DNA of 32,273 nt from an uncultured Alphaproteobacteria bacterium (GTDB lineage Bacteria; Pseudomonadota; Alphaproteobacteria; UBA828): positions 1 through 32,273 of the forward strand of contig CAJXFT010000016.1 in the NCBI GenBank assembly GCA_913053235.1, given 5' to 3'. This document shows positions 15,305 through 24,507 of this stretch, one piece after another. The position numbers and the translations under genes were made by a program. The notes beneath the pieces are model-generated. The model searched no databases and was not told the origin of the DNA. It saw nothing but the letters and a program-made list of their open reading frames with translations. How positions within the stretch are numbered: the first letter of the stretch is position 1; each line of letters starts with the position of its first letter.

Positions 15305-16690
15305 ATGATCGTAGGAACATCGCGTTTTGCCGGCACAGTCGTCGTTCTCGGGCTCGCAAGGAGCGGCCTGTCGGCGGCCCGCGCGCTGATGGCGAGCGGC
15401 AACACGGTGCTCGCCTGGGACGATACGCCGGAGCGTGTGAAGACGGCGGCGCGCGCCGGCATCCCGGTCCATTCCGGTGCCGACTTCGACTGGCGCCGCG
15501 TCGCCGCCCTGGTGCCCAGCCCCGGCATCCCGCTCGACCATCCGACCATCGTCTCGGCGCGCGCCGCGAGAATCGAAATCCTCGGCGATGTCGAGCTTCT
15601 CGGGCGCGCCATGGCGGAGCGTAAATTCGTCGGCATCACCGGCACCAACGGCAAATCCACAACCACGGCGCTGATCGGCCATATCCTCGAACATGACCGC
15701 CAAACCGTTCAGGTCGGCGGCAATCTGGGCACGCCGGCGCTCAGCCTGGAAGCGCTGTGGGCGGACGGCACCTACGTGCTGGAAATGTCGTCATTCCAAC
15801 TCGACCTGACCCGCGAAATGTCGTTCGACATCGCCGTTTTGCTCAACATCGCGCCCGATCATCTCGACCGCCACGGCAGTATGAACGCCTATGTCGCGGC
15901 CAAGCGCAAGATTTTCCGCTCGGGCAGATTGAAAACCGCCGTGGTCGGCATCGACGGGCCGGACAGCTTGCGCATCTACAACGAGCTGCGCCTGCGCGAC
16001 GGCCTCGACGTGGTGCCGGTGACCACCGGCCGCCGCCTGTTGGACGGCATCGCGGTAAATGGCGGCCTGCTTGAAGATCGCGGGCGGGCGATTTGCGATT
16101 TGGCGGCCGCCACGGCGCTGCCCGGCCGGCACAATTGGCAGAACGCCGCCGCCGCTTATGGCGCCGCGCGCGCCCTCGGTGTCAATGCCGAGACCATCGC
16201 CCGCGCCCTGCTCAATTTTCCCGGCCTGGCGCACCGTATGGAGCATATCGCCGCCATCGACGGCGTGCAGTTCATCAATGACTCGAAGGCGACCAACGGC
16301 GATGCCGCGGCGCGGGCGCTGGCTTGCTACAATCCGATCTACTGGATCGCCGGGGGGCGCGCCAAATCGAACGGGCTGAGCGCGCTCAGGCCATATTTTC
16401 AGCGCATCTCGCATGCCTTTTTGATCGGCGAGGCCGAGCAGACATTTGCCGCCGAGCTCGACGGGCGCGTCGACCATAGCCTGTGCCAAACGCTGGACAG
16501 CGCGCTCGATGCGGCGGCGGCACAGGCGCGCGCCGACGGCCGGCCGGGCGCGGTGGTGCTGTTTTCGCCGGCCTGCGCCTCGTTCGACCAATATGCCGAT
16601 TTCGAGGCGCGCGGCGAAGCCTTCCGCGAACTGGTTTACGAGCTGGAAAGGCGCCAATCCGAACAGGCGCGCAGGGCCTGGGCCGGATGA
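15305..16690 (+). CDS. murD: UDP-MurNAc-L-alanine:D-glutamate ligase MurD
   Basis: MurD adds D-glutamate to UDP-MurNAc-L-alanine with ATP. The 461-residue protein has the N-terminal Rossmann-like uridine-binding domain (VVVLGLARSGLSAARAL), the ATP loop GITGTNGKSTTT (Lys117), the LEMSSFQLD motif, NIAPDHLDRHGSM and FINDSKATNGDAAARAL in the C-terminal region, and a final CASFDQYADFEARGEAF segment. All are typical of MurD rather than the other Mur ligases. A GAGGT ribosome-site-like sequence overlaps the mraY stop region. The end overlaps ftsW as ATGA. Confidence 0.96.
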   Translation: MIVGTSRFAGTVVVLGLARSGLSAARALMASGNTVLAWDDTPERVKTAARAGIPVHSGADFDWRRVAALVPSPGIPLDHPTIVSARAARIEILGDVELLGRAMAERKFVGITGTNGKSTTTALIGHILEHDRQTVQVGGNLGTPALSLEALWADGTYVLEMSSFQLDLTREMSFDIAVLLNIAPDHLDRHGSMNAYVAAKRKIFRSGRLKTAVVGIDGPDSLRIYNELRLRDGLDVVPVTTGRRLLDGIAVNGGLLEDRGRAICDLAAATALPGRHNWQNAAAAYGAARALGVNAETIARALLNFPGLAHRMEHIAAIDGVQFINDSKATNGDAAARALACYNPIYWIAGGRAKSNGLSALRPYFQRISHAFLIGEAEQTFAAELDGRVDHSLCQTLDSALDAAAAQARADGRPGAVVLFSPACASFDQYADFEARGEAFRELVYELERRQSEQARRAWAG

Positions 16691-17814
16691 CCAGCTTCTC
16701 GCGCGCCGACCCCTCGATTCTGGGCCGCTGGTGGTGGACCCTGGATCGCTGGGCGTTGCTCGTCCTGACCCTCTTATTCGCGGTCGGCGCCATTCTCACC
16801 GTCGCCGCCAGCCCCGGCGCCGCCCAGCGCATCGGGCTGGAGCCGTTTTATTTCGTCCGCCATCAATTCGCCTTCATGGCGCCGGCGCTGCTGATCATGC
16901 TGGCGGTTTCGATGTTGTCGCCGCGCGGCGTCCGCCGCATGGCGGTGCTGATCCTCGCCGTCGGGCTGGTCTTTGTCGTGGCGACCCATTTCGCCGGGGT
17001 CGAGGCCAAAGGCGCCAGCCGCTGGCTGTCGCTCGGCGGTTTCACCTTCCAGCCGTCCGAATTCGTCAAGCCCTGTTTCGCCGTCGTCGCCGCCTGGATG
17101 TTCGCTGAATACCGCCAGTCGGAAAATTTCCCGGGCCGCGCCATCGCCAGTGCGCTGCTCCTCATCACCGTCGCACTGTTGCTGCTGCAACCCGATTTCG
17201 GCATGGCGGTGACGGTGACCGTGGTCTGGTTCGTGCAGTTTTTTCTCGCCGGCCTTTCGCTTTGGTGGGTCGGCCTTTCGCTGGCCCTGACGCTCGGCCT
17301 GGTGACGGCGGCCTACGGCATTTTTCCCCACGTCGCCAAGCGCATCGATCTTTTCATCGACCCCTCCTCGGGCGATTCCTATCAGGTGACGACCTCTCTC
17401 AAGGCCTTCCAGCAGGGCGGGTTGTTGGGAAAAGGCCCCGGCGAAGGCGTCGTCAAGGGATATCTGCCGGACGCCCATACCGATTTCATCTTTGCCGTCG
17501 CCGCCGAGGAGTTCGGCATGCTGGCGGCGCTGGCCATCGTCGGCCTGTTCTCTTTCGTCGTGCTGCGCGGCCTCGCGCGGGTGGTGCGCGAGGCGAATTT
17601 ATTCGTCCTCCTGGCGGTCGCCGGGCTGCTCACCCAGTTCGGCCTGCAGGCGCTGATCAATATGGGAGTCACCGTGCAACTGCTGCCGGCCAAGGGCATG
17701 ACGCTGCCCTTCGTCAGCTATGGCGGCTCGTCGCTGATCGCCAGCGCGCTCGGCATGGGCATGGTGCTGGCGCTGACCCGCAGCGGTTATCGGGGCGAGG
17801 CCTCGCAGGCATGA
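16687..17814 (+). CDS. ftsW: Septal peptidoglycan glycosyltransferase FtsW
   Basis: FtsW is the SEDS-family polymerase that makes septal glycan strands from lipid II together with FtsI. The 375-residue protein has about ten membrane helices and the SEDS signatures: EAKGASRWLSLGGFTFQPSEF, LLQPDFGMAVTVTVVW with the conserved Pro-Asp, the large loop containing SYQVTTSLKAFQQGG and DAHTDFIFAVAAEEFG, and PFVSYGGSSLIAS near the end. The ATG at 16687 overlaps the murD stop as ATGA. The track's ORF from 16483 adds an antiphase stretch of murD. The C-terminus overlaps murG by ATGA. Confidence 0.96.
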   Translation: MTSFSRADPSILGRWWWTLDRWALLVLTLLFAVGAILTVAASPGAAQRIGLEPFYFVRHQFAFMAPALLIMLAVSMLSPRGVRRMAVLILAVGLVFVVATHFAGVEAKGASRWLSLGGFTFQPSEFVKPCFAVVAAWMFAEYRQSENFPGRAIASALLLITVALLLLQPDFGMAVTVTVVWFVQFFLAGLSLWWVGLSLALTLGLVTAAYGIFPHVAKRIDLFIDPSSGDSYQVTTSLKAFQQGGLLGKGPGEGVVKGYLPDAHTDFIFAVAAEEFGMLAALAIVGLFSFVVLRGLARVVREANLFVLLAVAGLLTQFGLQALINMGVTVQLLPAKGMTLPFVSYGGSSLIASALGMGMVLALTRSGYRGEASQA

Positions 17815-18959
17815 CCATGCGCACCCAGCAAGCACCCATCGTGCTCGCCGCCGGCGGCACCGGCGGCCATGTCTTCCCGGCCCAGGCGGTGGCATCGGTG
17901 CTCGAAGGGCGCGGCCGCCGCCTGGTGCTGATTACCGACAGCCGCGGCGTCGAATTTGGCGCCGCGCTGGCGCATATCGAAAGCCATAAGATTCGCGCCG
18001 GCACACCGCTGGCGCGCGGACCCATCGCGCGCGGCCTCGGCATCGTCAAACTGCTTGTCGGCGTGCGCGACGCGGCCCGCCTGTTGCGCCGCCTCGAGCC
18101 CGCCGCGGTCATCGGCTTCGGCGGCTACCCCTCGGTGCCGACCATGATCGCCGCCAGCCGCGCCGGTATGGCGACGGCGATTCACGAACAAAATGCGATA
18201 CTCGGGCGCGCCAACCGCCTGCTCGCCTCGCGCGTCCTCAGCATCGCCACCTCGTTCGAGCACACCGGCGGCATCTCGAAAGCCGACGGTTTCAAGGTCG
18301 CGGTTACCGGCAACCCGGTTCGCCCCGCCGTCGCGGCGCTGGCAACGGGCGCCTATCCGCTGCCGGATCATGACGGCCCGCTCCGCCTTCTCGTCATCGG
18401 CGGCAGTCAGGGCGCGCGTGTGTTCGCCGAGCTGGTGCCGGCTGCCCTGGCCAAGCTGGCGCCGCAAATTCGCTCTCGCCTGCGGGTCACGCAGCATTGC
18501 CGCAAGGAGGATTTGCAGCAGGTGCGCCAGCTTTATGCGGCGGGCGGCATCGAAGCGGACTGCGCCGCCTTCTTCGATGACCTGCCGGCGCGCCTGGAAA
18601 GCGCCCATCTGGTCGTCAGCCGCGCCGGCGCATCGACCGTGGCCGAGCTCGCGGCGGCCGGCCGGCCGGCCATCCTGGTGCCTTATCCATTCGCCACCGA
18701 TGACCATCAAAGCGCCAATTCGCGCGCCCTGGAAGCCGCCGGGGGCGCCATCATGCTGGCCGAATCGGAGACCGGCGCCGGGCGTCTGGCCGAATGTCTG
18801 AGCGGTTTTCTGGCTTCTCCCGAAGCCCTGGCGCGGGCCGCATCCGCCGCCGCCGGCATCGGCCGGCCGGACGCCGGCGAGGCGCTCGCCGATCTCGTCG
18901 AAAGCCTGATCCCGGCCAATGGCGATTCACTGAGCGCGGTGGGGAGGAAAGCGGCATGA
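17811..18959 (+). CDS. murG: Lipid II synthase MurG (GlcNAc transferase)
   Basis: MurG transfers GlcNAc from UDP-GlcNAc to lipid I on the inner face of the membrane, producing lipid II. The 382-residue GT-B fold enzyme has the first G-loop [10 protein letters not shown] with His20, [12 protein letters not shown], the [14 protein letters not shown] segment, the second G-loop [10 protein letters not shown], and the donor-binding [19 protein letters not shown] followed by [13 protein letters not shown] took ATG 17811, which overlaps the ftsW stop (ATGA); ATG 17817 in the same frame is an alternative. The end overlaps murC as ATGA, with GGGGAGG inside murG serving murC. Confidence 0.96.
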   Translation: MTMRTQQAPIVLAAGGTGGHVFPAQAVASVLEGRGRRLVLITDSRGVEFGAALAHIESHKIRAGTPLARGPIARGLGIVKLLVGVRDAARLLRRLEPAAVIGFGGYPSVPTMIAASRAGMATAIHEQNAILGRANRLLASRVLSIATSFEHTGGISKADGFKVAVTGNPVRPAVAALATGAYPLPDHDGPLRLLVIGGSQGARVFAELVPAALAKLAPQIRSRLRVTQHCRKEDLQQVRQLYAAGGIEADCAAFFDDLPARLESAHLVVSRAGASTVAELAAAGRPAILVPYPFATDDHQSANSRALEAAGGAIMLAESETGAGRLAECLSGFLASPEALARAASAAAGIGRPDAGEALADLVESLIPANGDSLSAVGRKAA

Positions 18960-20413
18960 AGGCGCTGCCCCTATCCATCGGCACCATTCATTTCGTCGGC
19001 ATCGGCGGCATCGGCATGAGCGGCATCGCCGAAGTGATGCGCAATCTGGGCTACGCCGTGCAGGGCAGCGATCTGTCGGAAAACGCCAATGTGCGGCGCC
19101 TCGGGGCGCTCGGCATCGATATCGCCATCGGCCATGATGCGTCGGCCATCGGCGACGCCCAGGTGGTGGTGATTTCCTCGGCCGTGAAAGAGGACAATGT
19201 CGAGGCGGCGGCGGCGCGCCAGCGCTTCATTCCGGTGGTTCGCCGGGCCGAAATGCTGGCCGAGCTGATGCGCCTCAAATGGTCCGTCGCGGTGGCCGGC
19301 ACGCATGGCAAGACCACCACCACTTCGATGATCGCCGCCATGCTCGACGGCGCCGGCCTCGATCCCACCGTGATCAATGGCGGCATCATCAATGCCTACG
19401 GCACCAATGCGCGCCTCGGCGCCGGCGACTGGATGGTGGTCGAGGCCGACGAGTCGGACGGCAGCTTCGTCAAACTGCCCGCCACGGTCGCCGTGGTGAC
19501 CAATATCGACCCCGAGCATATGGAATTTTACGGCGAATTCGACGCCGTTCGCGACGCCTATCGCACCTTCCTGGAGAACCTTCCCTTTTACGGTTTCGCC
19601 GCTTTGTGCCTCGATCATCCCGAGGTGCAGGCGCTGGTCGGGCGCATCTCCGACCGCCGCATCGTCACTTACGGCATGAGCCCGCAGGCCGAAATTCGCG
19701 CCTTCGACACGCGCTCCGACGCGCTCGGCTCGATATTCAACGTCGACATCTCGGATCGCTTGAGCGGCACCAGCCAAACGCTCGAAAATCTGCGCCTGCC
19801 GATGCTCGGCGCGCATAATGTGCAAAACGCCCTCGCCGCCATCGCCATCGCCCGCGAGATGAAAATTCCCGAGCAGACCATGCGCCGGGCGCTCAACGAT
19901 TTCGCCGGCGTCAAGCGGCGGTTCACCAAAACCGGCGTTACCGACGGCATCACCGTCATCGACGATTACGGCCACCATCCGGTGGAGATTTCCGCCGTGC
20001 TCAAATCCGCGCGCGATGCCTATGAGGGGCGCATCATCGCCGTCGTGCAGCCGCATCGCTTTACGCGCCTCAGGGATCTGTTCGAGGATTTTTGTTCCTG
20101 TTTCAACGATGCCGACGCGGTCATCGTGGCGCCGGTTCACGCCGCCGGGGAAGCGCCGATAGAGGGCTATGACCGCGACAGCCTGGTCGAGGGCTTGCGC
20201 GCGCGCGGCCACCGCCAGGTTACGGCGCTCGATGCGCCCGAGCAGCTCGCCGACATCATCGGTCCGCTCGCCGAGCCCGGCGATCTGGTGGTCTTCCTCG
20301 GCGCCGGCACGATCACCAATTGGGCCAATGACCTGCCCGAAGCGCTTGCCGTTTGGCGCCAGGCGCCGGCGCGGCGCGGCAACGGCCAAGTCAGCGGCGG
20401 GGGAGCGTCATGA
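18956..20413 (+). CDS. murC: UDP-MurNAc:L-alanine ligase MurC
   Basis: MurC adds the first amino acid, L-alanine, to UDP-MurNAc with ATP. The 485-residue protein has the dinucleotide-like loop [17 protein letters not shown], the ATP loop [10 protein letters not shown] (Lys119), [27 protein letters not shown], and the C-terminal [15 protein letters not shown] and [15 protein letters not shown] motifs, all diagnostic for MurC. The ATG at 18956 overlaps the murG stop and has GGGGAGGAA upstream at good distance. The track's longer ORF from 18794 begins inside murG in another frame. It overlaps murB by ATGA. Confidence 0.97.
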   Translation: MKALPLSIGTIHFVGIGGIGMSGIAEVMRNLGYAVQGSDLSENANVRRLGALGIDIAIGHDASAIGDAQVVVISSAVKEDNVEAAAARQRFIPVVRRAEMLAELMRLKWSVAVAGTHGKTTTTSMIAAMLDGAGLDPTVINGGIINAYGTNARLGAGDWMVVEADESDGSFVKLPATVAVVTNIDPEHMEFYGEFDAVRDAYRTFLENLPFYGFAALCLDHPEVQALVGRISDRRIVTYGMSPQAEIRAFDTRSDALGSIFNVDISDRLSGTSQTLENLRLPMLGAHNVQNALAAIAIAREMKIPEQTMRRALNDFAGVKRRFTKTGVTDGITVIDDYGHHPVEISAVLKSARDAYEGRIIAVVQPHRFTRLRDLFEDFCSCFNDADAVIVAPVHAAGEAPIEGYDRDSLVEGLRARGHRQVTALDAPEQLADIIGPLAEPGDLVVFLGAGTITNWANDLPEALAVWRQAPARRGNGQVSGGGAS

Positions 20414-21381
20414 TGGCGGCGGCGCGCCATGACCTGATGCAGCGCCTGCCCAAGGTGCGCGGCGAATACACCGCCGACGCGCCGCTGGCGCCGTTCGCCT
20501 GGCTGCGCGTCGGCGGCGCCGCGGAAATATTGTTCCGCCCGGCGGATGGCGTGGATCTGGCCGATTTTCTTGCCGCCAAGCCCGGCGATATCGCGGTTAC
20601 CCTGATCGGCTCGGGCTCCAACATATTGGTGCGCGACGGCGGCATCGCCGGCGTCGTGATCCGCCTCGGCGCCGCCTTCCGCGAGTGCCGCGTGGCGTGG
20701 CAAAACGACAGCGCGCATGTCCATGTCGGCGCCGGCGCCAGCGATATCAGCGTGGCGCGCCATTGCCGCGATGCCGGCGTCGCCGGGCTCGAATTCCTGA
20801 GCGGCGTCCCCGGCACCATCGGCGGCGCGCTACGCATGAACGCCGGCGCCTACGGGTGCGAGATGGCCGATGTGACGCTGGCGGCCGAGGCCCTCGACGC
20901 GGCGGGCGGGCGCCACCCCCTGGCGCCCCGCGATCTCGGCTTTGCCTACCGCCATTCGGCGGTGCCGGCGGATTTCATATTCCTCTCCGCCGTTCTCGAA
21001 GGCCGGCGCGACGAGCCGCCGGCGATCGCCGAGCGCATGGCCGAGATCGAAAGCAATCGCGAAGACAGCCAGCCCATACGCACCCGCACCGGCGGCAGCA
21101 CCTTCACCAACCCGCCCGGCGAAAAGGCCTGGCAATTGATCGAGCGCGCCGGCTGCCGCGGCCTCAGGCGCGGCGGCGCCATGGTGTCGGAGAAGCATTG
21201 CAATTTCCTGATCAACACCGGCGGCGCCAGCGCCGCCGATCTCGAAGGCCTGGGCGAGGAAATCCGGCGCCGCGTCAAGCGCGAGACCGGCGTTACCCTG
21301 GAATGGGAAATCCGGCGCCTCGGGCGCCACGCCGACGGTCAAACCATGCGCGCCGGCAACGGTCAGGACGGTGCGTCATGA
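20410..21381 (+). CDS. murB: UDP-N-acetylenolpyruvoylglucosamine reductase MurB
   Basis: MurB is the FAD-dependent, NADPH-using enzyme that reduces UDP-GlcNAc-enolpyruvate to UDP-MurNAc. The 323-residue protein has [14 protein letters not shown], the FAD-binding [38 protein letters not shown], and [23 protein letters not shown] carrying the proton-donating Ser region; [11 protein letters not shown] ends the fold with the catalytic Glu. The size and loops suggest the shorter type II MurB found in many alphaproteobacteria. The ATG at 20410 overlaps the murC stop and is followed by a second ATG; GGGGGAG lies upstream. The end overlaps ddl by ATGA. Confidence 0.96.
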   Translation: MMAAARHDLMQRLPKVRGEYTADAPLAPFAWLRVGGAAEILFRPADGVDLADFLAAKPGDIAVTLIGSGSNILVRDGGIAGVVIRLGAAFRECRVAWQNDSAHVHVGAGASDISVARHCRDAGVAGLEFLSGVPGTIGGALRMNAGAYGCEMADVTLAAEALDAAGGRHPLAPRDLGFAYRHSAVPADFIFLSAVLEGRRDEPPAIAERMAEIESNREDSQPIRTRTGGSTFTNPPGEKAWQLIERAGCRGLRRGGAMVSEKHCNFLINTGGASAADLEGLGEEIRRRVKRETGVTLEWEIRRLGRHADGQTMRAGNGQDGAS

Positions 21382-22292
21382 GCCGCCATGTCGCGGTCAT
21401 CATGGGCGGCCCTTCGGTCGAGCGCGAAGTCTCGCTGGTGTCGGGCCGCGCGGTCGAGAAGGCCTTGTCCGAACTCGGCTACAACGTCACGCCGATCGAC
21501 GCCGACCGCACGCTGCCGGCGCGTATTCTCGACTGCAAACCGGATGTCGCCTTCAACGCCCTGCATGGCCGCCTCGGCGAGGATGGCTGCGTCCAGGGCC
21601 TGCTGGAGGTGCTCGGCATCCCCTACACCCATTCGGGCGTACTCGCCTCGGCCCTGGCCATGAACAAGCCGGCCGCCAAGAAGCTCTTTGCCGAGGCCGG
21701 GCTGACCTGCCCGGAAGGCCGGGTGATGAAACTCGAGGCGGTGCTGGCGGGCGAGGGGCTCAAACCGCCCTATGTCATCAAGCCGCTCAACGAGGGCTCC
21801 AGCGTCGGCGTTCATATCATTCTCAACGGCGACAACCATCAGCGCCTCGAGCGCGAGACCTGGCCCTTCGGCGATGACGTGCTGGTGGAAAAATACATCC
21901 CCGGGCGCGAGATCCAGGTCGCCGTCATGGGCGAGCGCGCCCTCGGCGCCATCGAAATCCGGCCGCGCGGGCGCTTCTACGACTATGAGACCAAATACAC
22001 CGACGGCAAGGCCGAGCATTTCATGCCGGCACCGATACATCCGCGCTGCTACGCCGAGGCGCTCGACATCGCGCTGTGCGCGCACCGCACGCTGGGCTGC
22101 CGCGGCGTCAGCCGGGCCGATCTGCGCTACGACGATGTCGCCGGCGAGCCCGGCACACTCTACCTGCTCGAAATCAACACCCAGCCCGGCATGACGCCGC
22201 TCTCGCTGGTGCCGGAAATTGCCGCCGACAACGGCATGGAATTCGCCGACCTGGTTGCCTGGATGGTGGAGAACGCATCATGCGACAACTGA
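21378..22292 (+). CDS. ddl: D-alanine:D-alanine ligase
   Basis: Ddl condenses two D-alanines with ATP to give the dipeptide used by MurF. The 304-residue protein has an ATP-grasp fold: IMGGPSVEREVSLVSG at the N-terminus, NALHGRLGEDGCVQGLLE, the substrate loop KPLNEGSSVGVHII, the ATP-grasp segments VEKYIPGREIQVAVMG and SRADLRYDD, and LEINTQPGMTPLSLVPE with the metal-binding Glu and Asn. It corresponds to the DdlB type encoded in dcw clusters. The ATG overlaps the murB stop. The final 13 bases overlap ftsQ. Confidence 0.96.
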   Translation: MSRHVAVIMGGPSVEREVSLVSGRAVEKALSELGYNVTPIDADRTLPARILDCKPDVAFNALHGRLGEDGCVQGLLEVLGIPYTHSGVLASALAMNKPAAKKLFAEAGLTCPEGRVMKLEAVLAGEGLKPPYVIKPLNEGSSVGVHIILNGDNHQRLERETWPFGDDVLVEKYIPGREIQVAVMGERALGAIEIRPRGRFYDYETKYTDGKAEHFMPAPIHPRCYAEALDIALCAHRTLGCRGVSRADLRYDDVAGEPGTLYLLEINTQPGMTPLSLVPEIAADNGMEFADLVAWMVENASCDN

Positions 22293-23149
22293 GTTTCAAC
22301 GATCGCCTGGCGCCGCGCCGCGCCGCCGCCGCCGGCAAGCGGGTGGCGCGCCGTTCGCGCACCGCGTGGCTGCGCGTGATTCGCCGGCGCGCGCGCCTGC
22401 TCGGCGTCGCGGCGGCATTCACCGCCCTCGTCTCGGCGAGCTGCTGGTGGCTCTTGCAGCCCGGCCATGCCGAAGCGCTCGGCGCCAGCGCCCGGCACGC
22501 CTTCATGAGCGCCACCGCCGCGCTCGGCATGACCGTCGAGAATGTCTACAGCGCCGGCCACCGCGAGGCCAAACCGGCGGCCATTCTCGCCGCTCTCGAG
22601 ATCAACCGCGGCGATCCGATTCTCGCTTTCGCGCCCGAACAGGCGCGCGCCCGCCTGCTCGCCCTCGATTGGGTCGAAAGCGCCACCATAGAGCGCCGCC
22701 TGCCCGATACCATCCGCGTTGAAATCACCGAGCGCCGGCCCTTCGCCCTGTGGCAGCACGATCAGCGCATTCAAATGATCGACCGCCTCGGCACCGTCAT
22801 CAATGCCACCGACGTTCCGCGCTACGGCCATCTGCCGCTCATCGTCGGCGCCGGCGCGCCGAACCACGCGCCGGCCCTGTTCGACATCATGAGAGCCGAG
22901 CCGGCGATCCTGCGCCGCCTGGTCTCCGCCGTCTGGGTCGGGTCGCGGCGCTGGGATCTGCATTTCGCCAGCGGGCTGACCGTGCGCCTGCCCGAAACCG
23001 GCACCGCCCGGGCGTGGCAGAGATTGGCGCGCCTGCTGGGCGCCTACGATATGAGGCAACAACGCATCGTCTCGATTGACCTTCGCCTGCCCGACCGCGC
23101 CGTCTTCACCAAGCGGCCCGACGAGGCGATGGACGGCTCCTCGACATGA
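22280..23149 (+). CDS. ftsQ: Cell division protein FtsQ
   Basis: FtsQ is a bitopic membrane protein that bridges early and late divisome proteins and binds FtsB/FtsL. The 289-residue product has an unusually basic cytoplasmic N-terminus (about 1-42, many Arg), one membrane helix (about 43-63, LLGVAAAFTALVSASCWWLL), a POTRA domain (about 80-150, ending WVESATIERRLPDTIRVEITERRPFALW) and the beta domain. The ATG at 22280 has GGAG upstream inside ddl and overlaps ddl by 13 bases. The next gene, ftsA, is in the same frame after a 24-base gap. Confidence 0.94.
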   Translation: MRQLSFNDRLAPRRAAAAGKRVARRSRTAWLRVIRRRARLLGVAAAFTALVSASCWWLLQPGHAEALGASARHAFMSATAALGMTVENVYSAGHREAKPAAILAALEINRGDPILAFAPEQARARLLALDWVESATIERRLPDTIRVEITERRPFALWQHDQRIQMIDRLGTVINATDVPRYGHLPLIVGAGAPNHAPALFDIMRAEPAILRRLVSAVWVGSRRWDLHFASGLTVRLPETGTARAWQRLARLLGAYDMRQQRIVSIDLRLPDRAVFTKRPDEAMDGSST

Positions 23150-23173
23150 GCACAAGGAAGGGATTTTGATATC

Positions 23174-24409
23174 GTGATCGCGGCGCTTGATGTTGGCACT
23201 TCCAAGGTCACCTGCTTTATCGCCGAGCGCGACAGCCAGGGTGAACTCGGCATCGTCGGCATCGGACAGGATACGGCCGAGGGGTTGAAGGCCGGCACCG
23301 TCACCGACATGGCGGCGGCCGTGCATTCCATCGGCACCGCCGTGCACCGTGCCGAGATCATGGCCGACAGGCGCGTGCACGAAATCTTCGTCAGCGTATC
23401 CGGCGGCGCGCCGCAATCCTCCTATGCCAACATATCGCTCGATGTTTCGGGGCGCCAAATCGGCAATACCGATATTCAGGCCGCCTTCGACGAGGCGCGC
23501 GCCGGCGGCGCCACCGAGGGCCGCGAAATCGTCCATGCGATCTCGACCGCCTACGATCTCGACGGCAGCCGCGGCATCCGCAATCCCAAGGGGATGTACG
23601 GCAACCGGCTAAGCGTGCAGCTGCATATGGTGAGCGTCGCGCATGGCGCCTTCCGCAATCTCCTGAGCTGCATATCGCGCTGCGATCTCGATCTGGTGGC
23701 GCCGGTAATCTCGGCCTATGCCTCGGGTCTCGCCTGTCTGGTCGAGGACGAAAAGGACCTCGGCGTCACGATCGTCGATATGGGCTGCGGCGGCACCGGG
23801 TTGGCGTCGTTTTGCGGCGGCGAATTGACCTGGACCGCGACGGTGCCGCTCGGCGGCGCCCATGTCACCAACGATATCGCGCACGGCCTGACGACGCCGG
23901 TGGCCAGCGCCGAGCATATGAAGCGGCTTTATGCCAGCGCCATCGGCGGCCCGGCCGACAACCGCGAAATGATCGAGGTGCCCGAGCTCGGCGAGCCGGA
24001 GCTGCTGGCGGCGCGGCAGATCCCGCGCTCGCTCTTAACCGGTATCGTGCGCCCCAGGTTGGAGGAGACCTTCGAGCTGGTGCGCGATTACATCGATTCC
24101 TCGGGCGCCACCGGTGCCTCGGCGCGCCGCATCGTCCTGACCGGCGGCGCCAGTCAATTGCAGGGCGTCGGCGATCTCGCCTCGGAGATTTTGGAAAAAC
24201 AGGTCCGCCTCGCCCAGCCGCTGCCCATCGAAGGCCTGGCCGAGGCTGTCGCCGGGCCCAATTGCGCGGCCTGCGCCGGGCTTCTGATCTACGCCGCGGA
24301 GCGCCATGACGATTCCCAGATTCGTCGGCATACGCGCGAACACACATCCCCGCAACCGGCCGAAAACGCTCTGGGGCGCATCGGCCAATGGCTGAGAGCG
24401 AATTTTTAA
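23174..24409 (+). CDS. ftsA: Cell division protein FtsA, GTG start
   Basis: FtsA is the actin-like ATPase that tethers FtsZ filaments to the membrane and recruits later divisome proteins. The 411-residue protein begins with the phosphate-1 loop AALDVGTSKV, has the FtsA-specific 1C region and GGAPQSSYANISL, phosphate-2 VTIVDMGCGGTGLA, and the adenosine motif RIVLTGGASQLQGV. The end NALGRIGQWLRANF is an amphipathic membrane-targeting helix. GTG 23174 is the only start codon between the in-frame ftsQ stop and the conserved domain, with AGGAAGGG about 11 bases upstream. The ATG at 23146 is in a frame that closes at once. A 98-base gap separates it from ftsZ. Confidence 0.95.
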   Translation: MIAALDVGTSKVTCFIAERDSQGELGIVGIGQDTAEGLKAGTVTDMAAAVHSIGTAVHRAEIMADRRVHEIFVSVSGGAPQSSYANISLDVSGRQIGNTDIQAAFDEARAGGATEGREIVHAISTAYDLDGSRGIRNPKGMYGNRLSVQLHMVSVAHGAFRNLLSCISRCDLDLVAPVISAYASGLACLVEDEKDLGVTIVDMGCGGTGLASFCGGELTWTATVPLGGAHVTNDIAHGLTTPVASAEHMKRLYASAIGGPADNREMIEVPELGEPELLAARQIPRSLLTGIVRPRLEETFELVRDYIDSSGATGASARRIVLTGGASQLQGVGDLASEILEKQVRLAQPLPIEGLAEAVAGPNCAACAGLLIYAAERHDDSQIRRHTREHTSPQPAENALGRIGQWLRANF

Positions 24410-24418
24410 AGATGGACC

Positions 24419-24451
24419 GGCCCGGCGCCCACATCCCAGGCGCACCGGGCC
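24419..24451 (+). promoter_or_regulatory. Stem-loop between ftsA and ftsZ
   Basis: GGCCCGGCGCC and GGCGcaCCGGGCC pair as an 11-bp stem with a 2-base bulge around a 9-base loop. An A-rich stretch follows instead of a T-run, so it is probably not a terminator. It could be an mRNA processing or stabilising element that adjusts FtsZ:FtsA ratio; that role is inference. Confidence 0.5.
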
Positions 24452-24472
24452 AAACCAAAAAGACGTAAGGGA

Positions 24473-24484
24473 TTGACGTGAATC
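24473..24484 (+). promoter_or_regulatory. TTGACG box overlapping a GANTC site upstream of ftsZ
   Basis: TTGACG (24473-24478) is followed by GAATC (24480-24484), 24 bases before the ftsZ ATG. No matching -10 box is at 16-18 bp, so an active promoter is uncertain. In Caulobacter ftsZ transcription responds to CcrM methylation of GANTC, which makes the site worth noting. GGAGG (24498-24502) is the ftsZ ribosome site. Confidence 0.35.
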
Positions 24485-24507
24485 AACAAGCTGTTCTGGA
24501 GGACTAA

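Noticed and set aside
14200-15666. 488-residue minus-strand ORF opposite mraY/murD, rich in His/Asp/Gly
   Set aside because: It lies entirely antisense to well-supported mraY and murD, has composition typical of reverse-complement reading of GC-rich genes and no recognisable domain.
22160-23536. 458-residue minus-strand ORF opposite ftsQ/ftsA
   Set aside because: Antisense shadow of ftsQ and ftsA; no family motif or ribosome site.
24419-24451. ftsA-ftsZ stem-loop as a rho-independent terminator
   Set aside because: Downstream sequence is A-rich, not T-rich, and termination there would cut off ftsZ, for which no convincing promoter remains.
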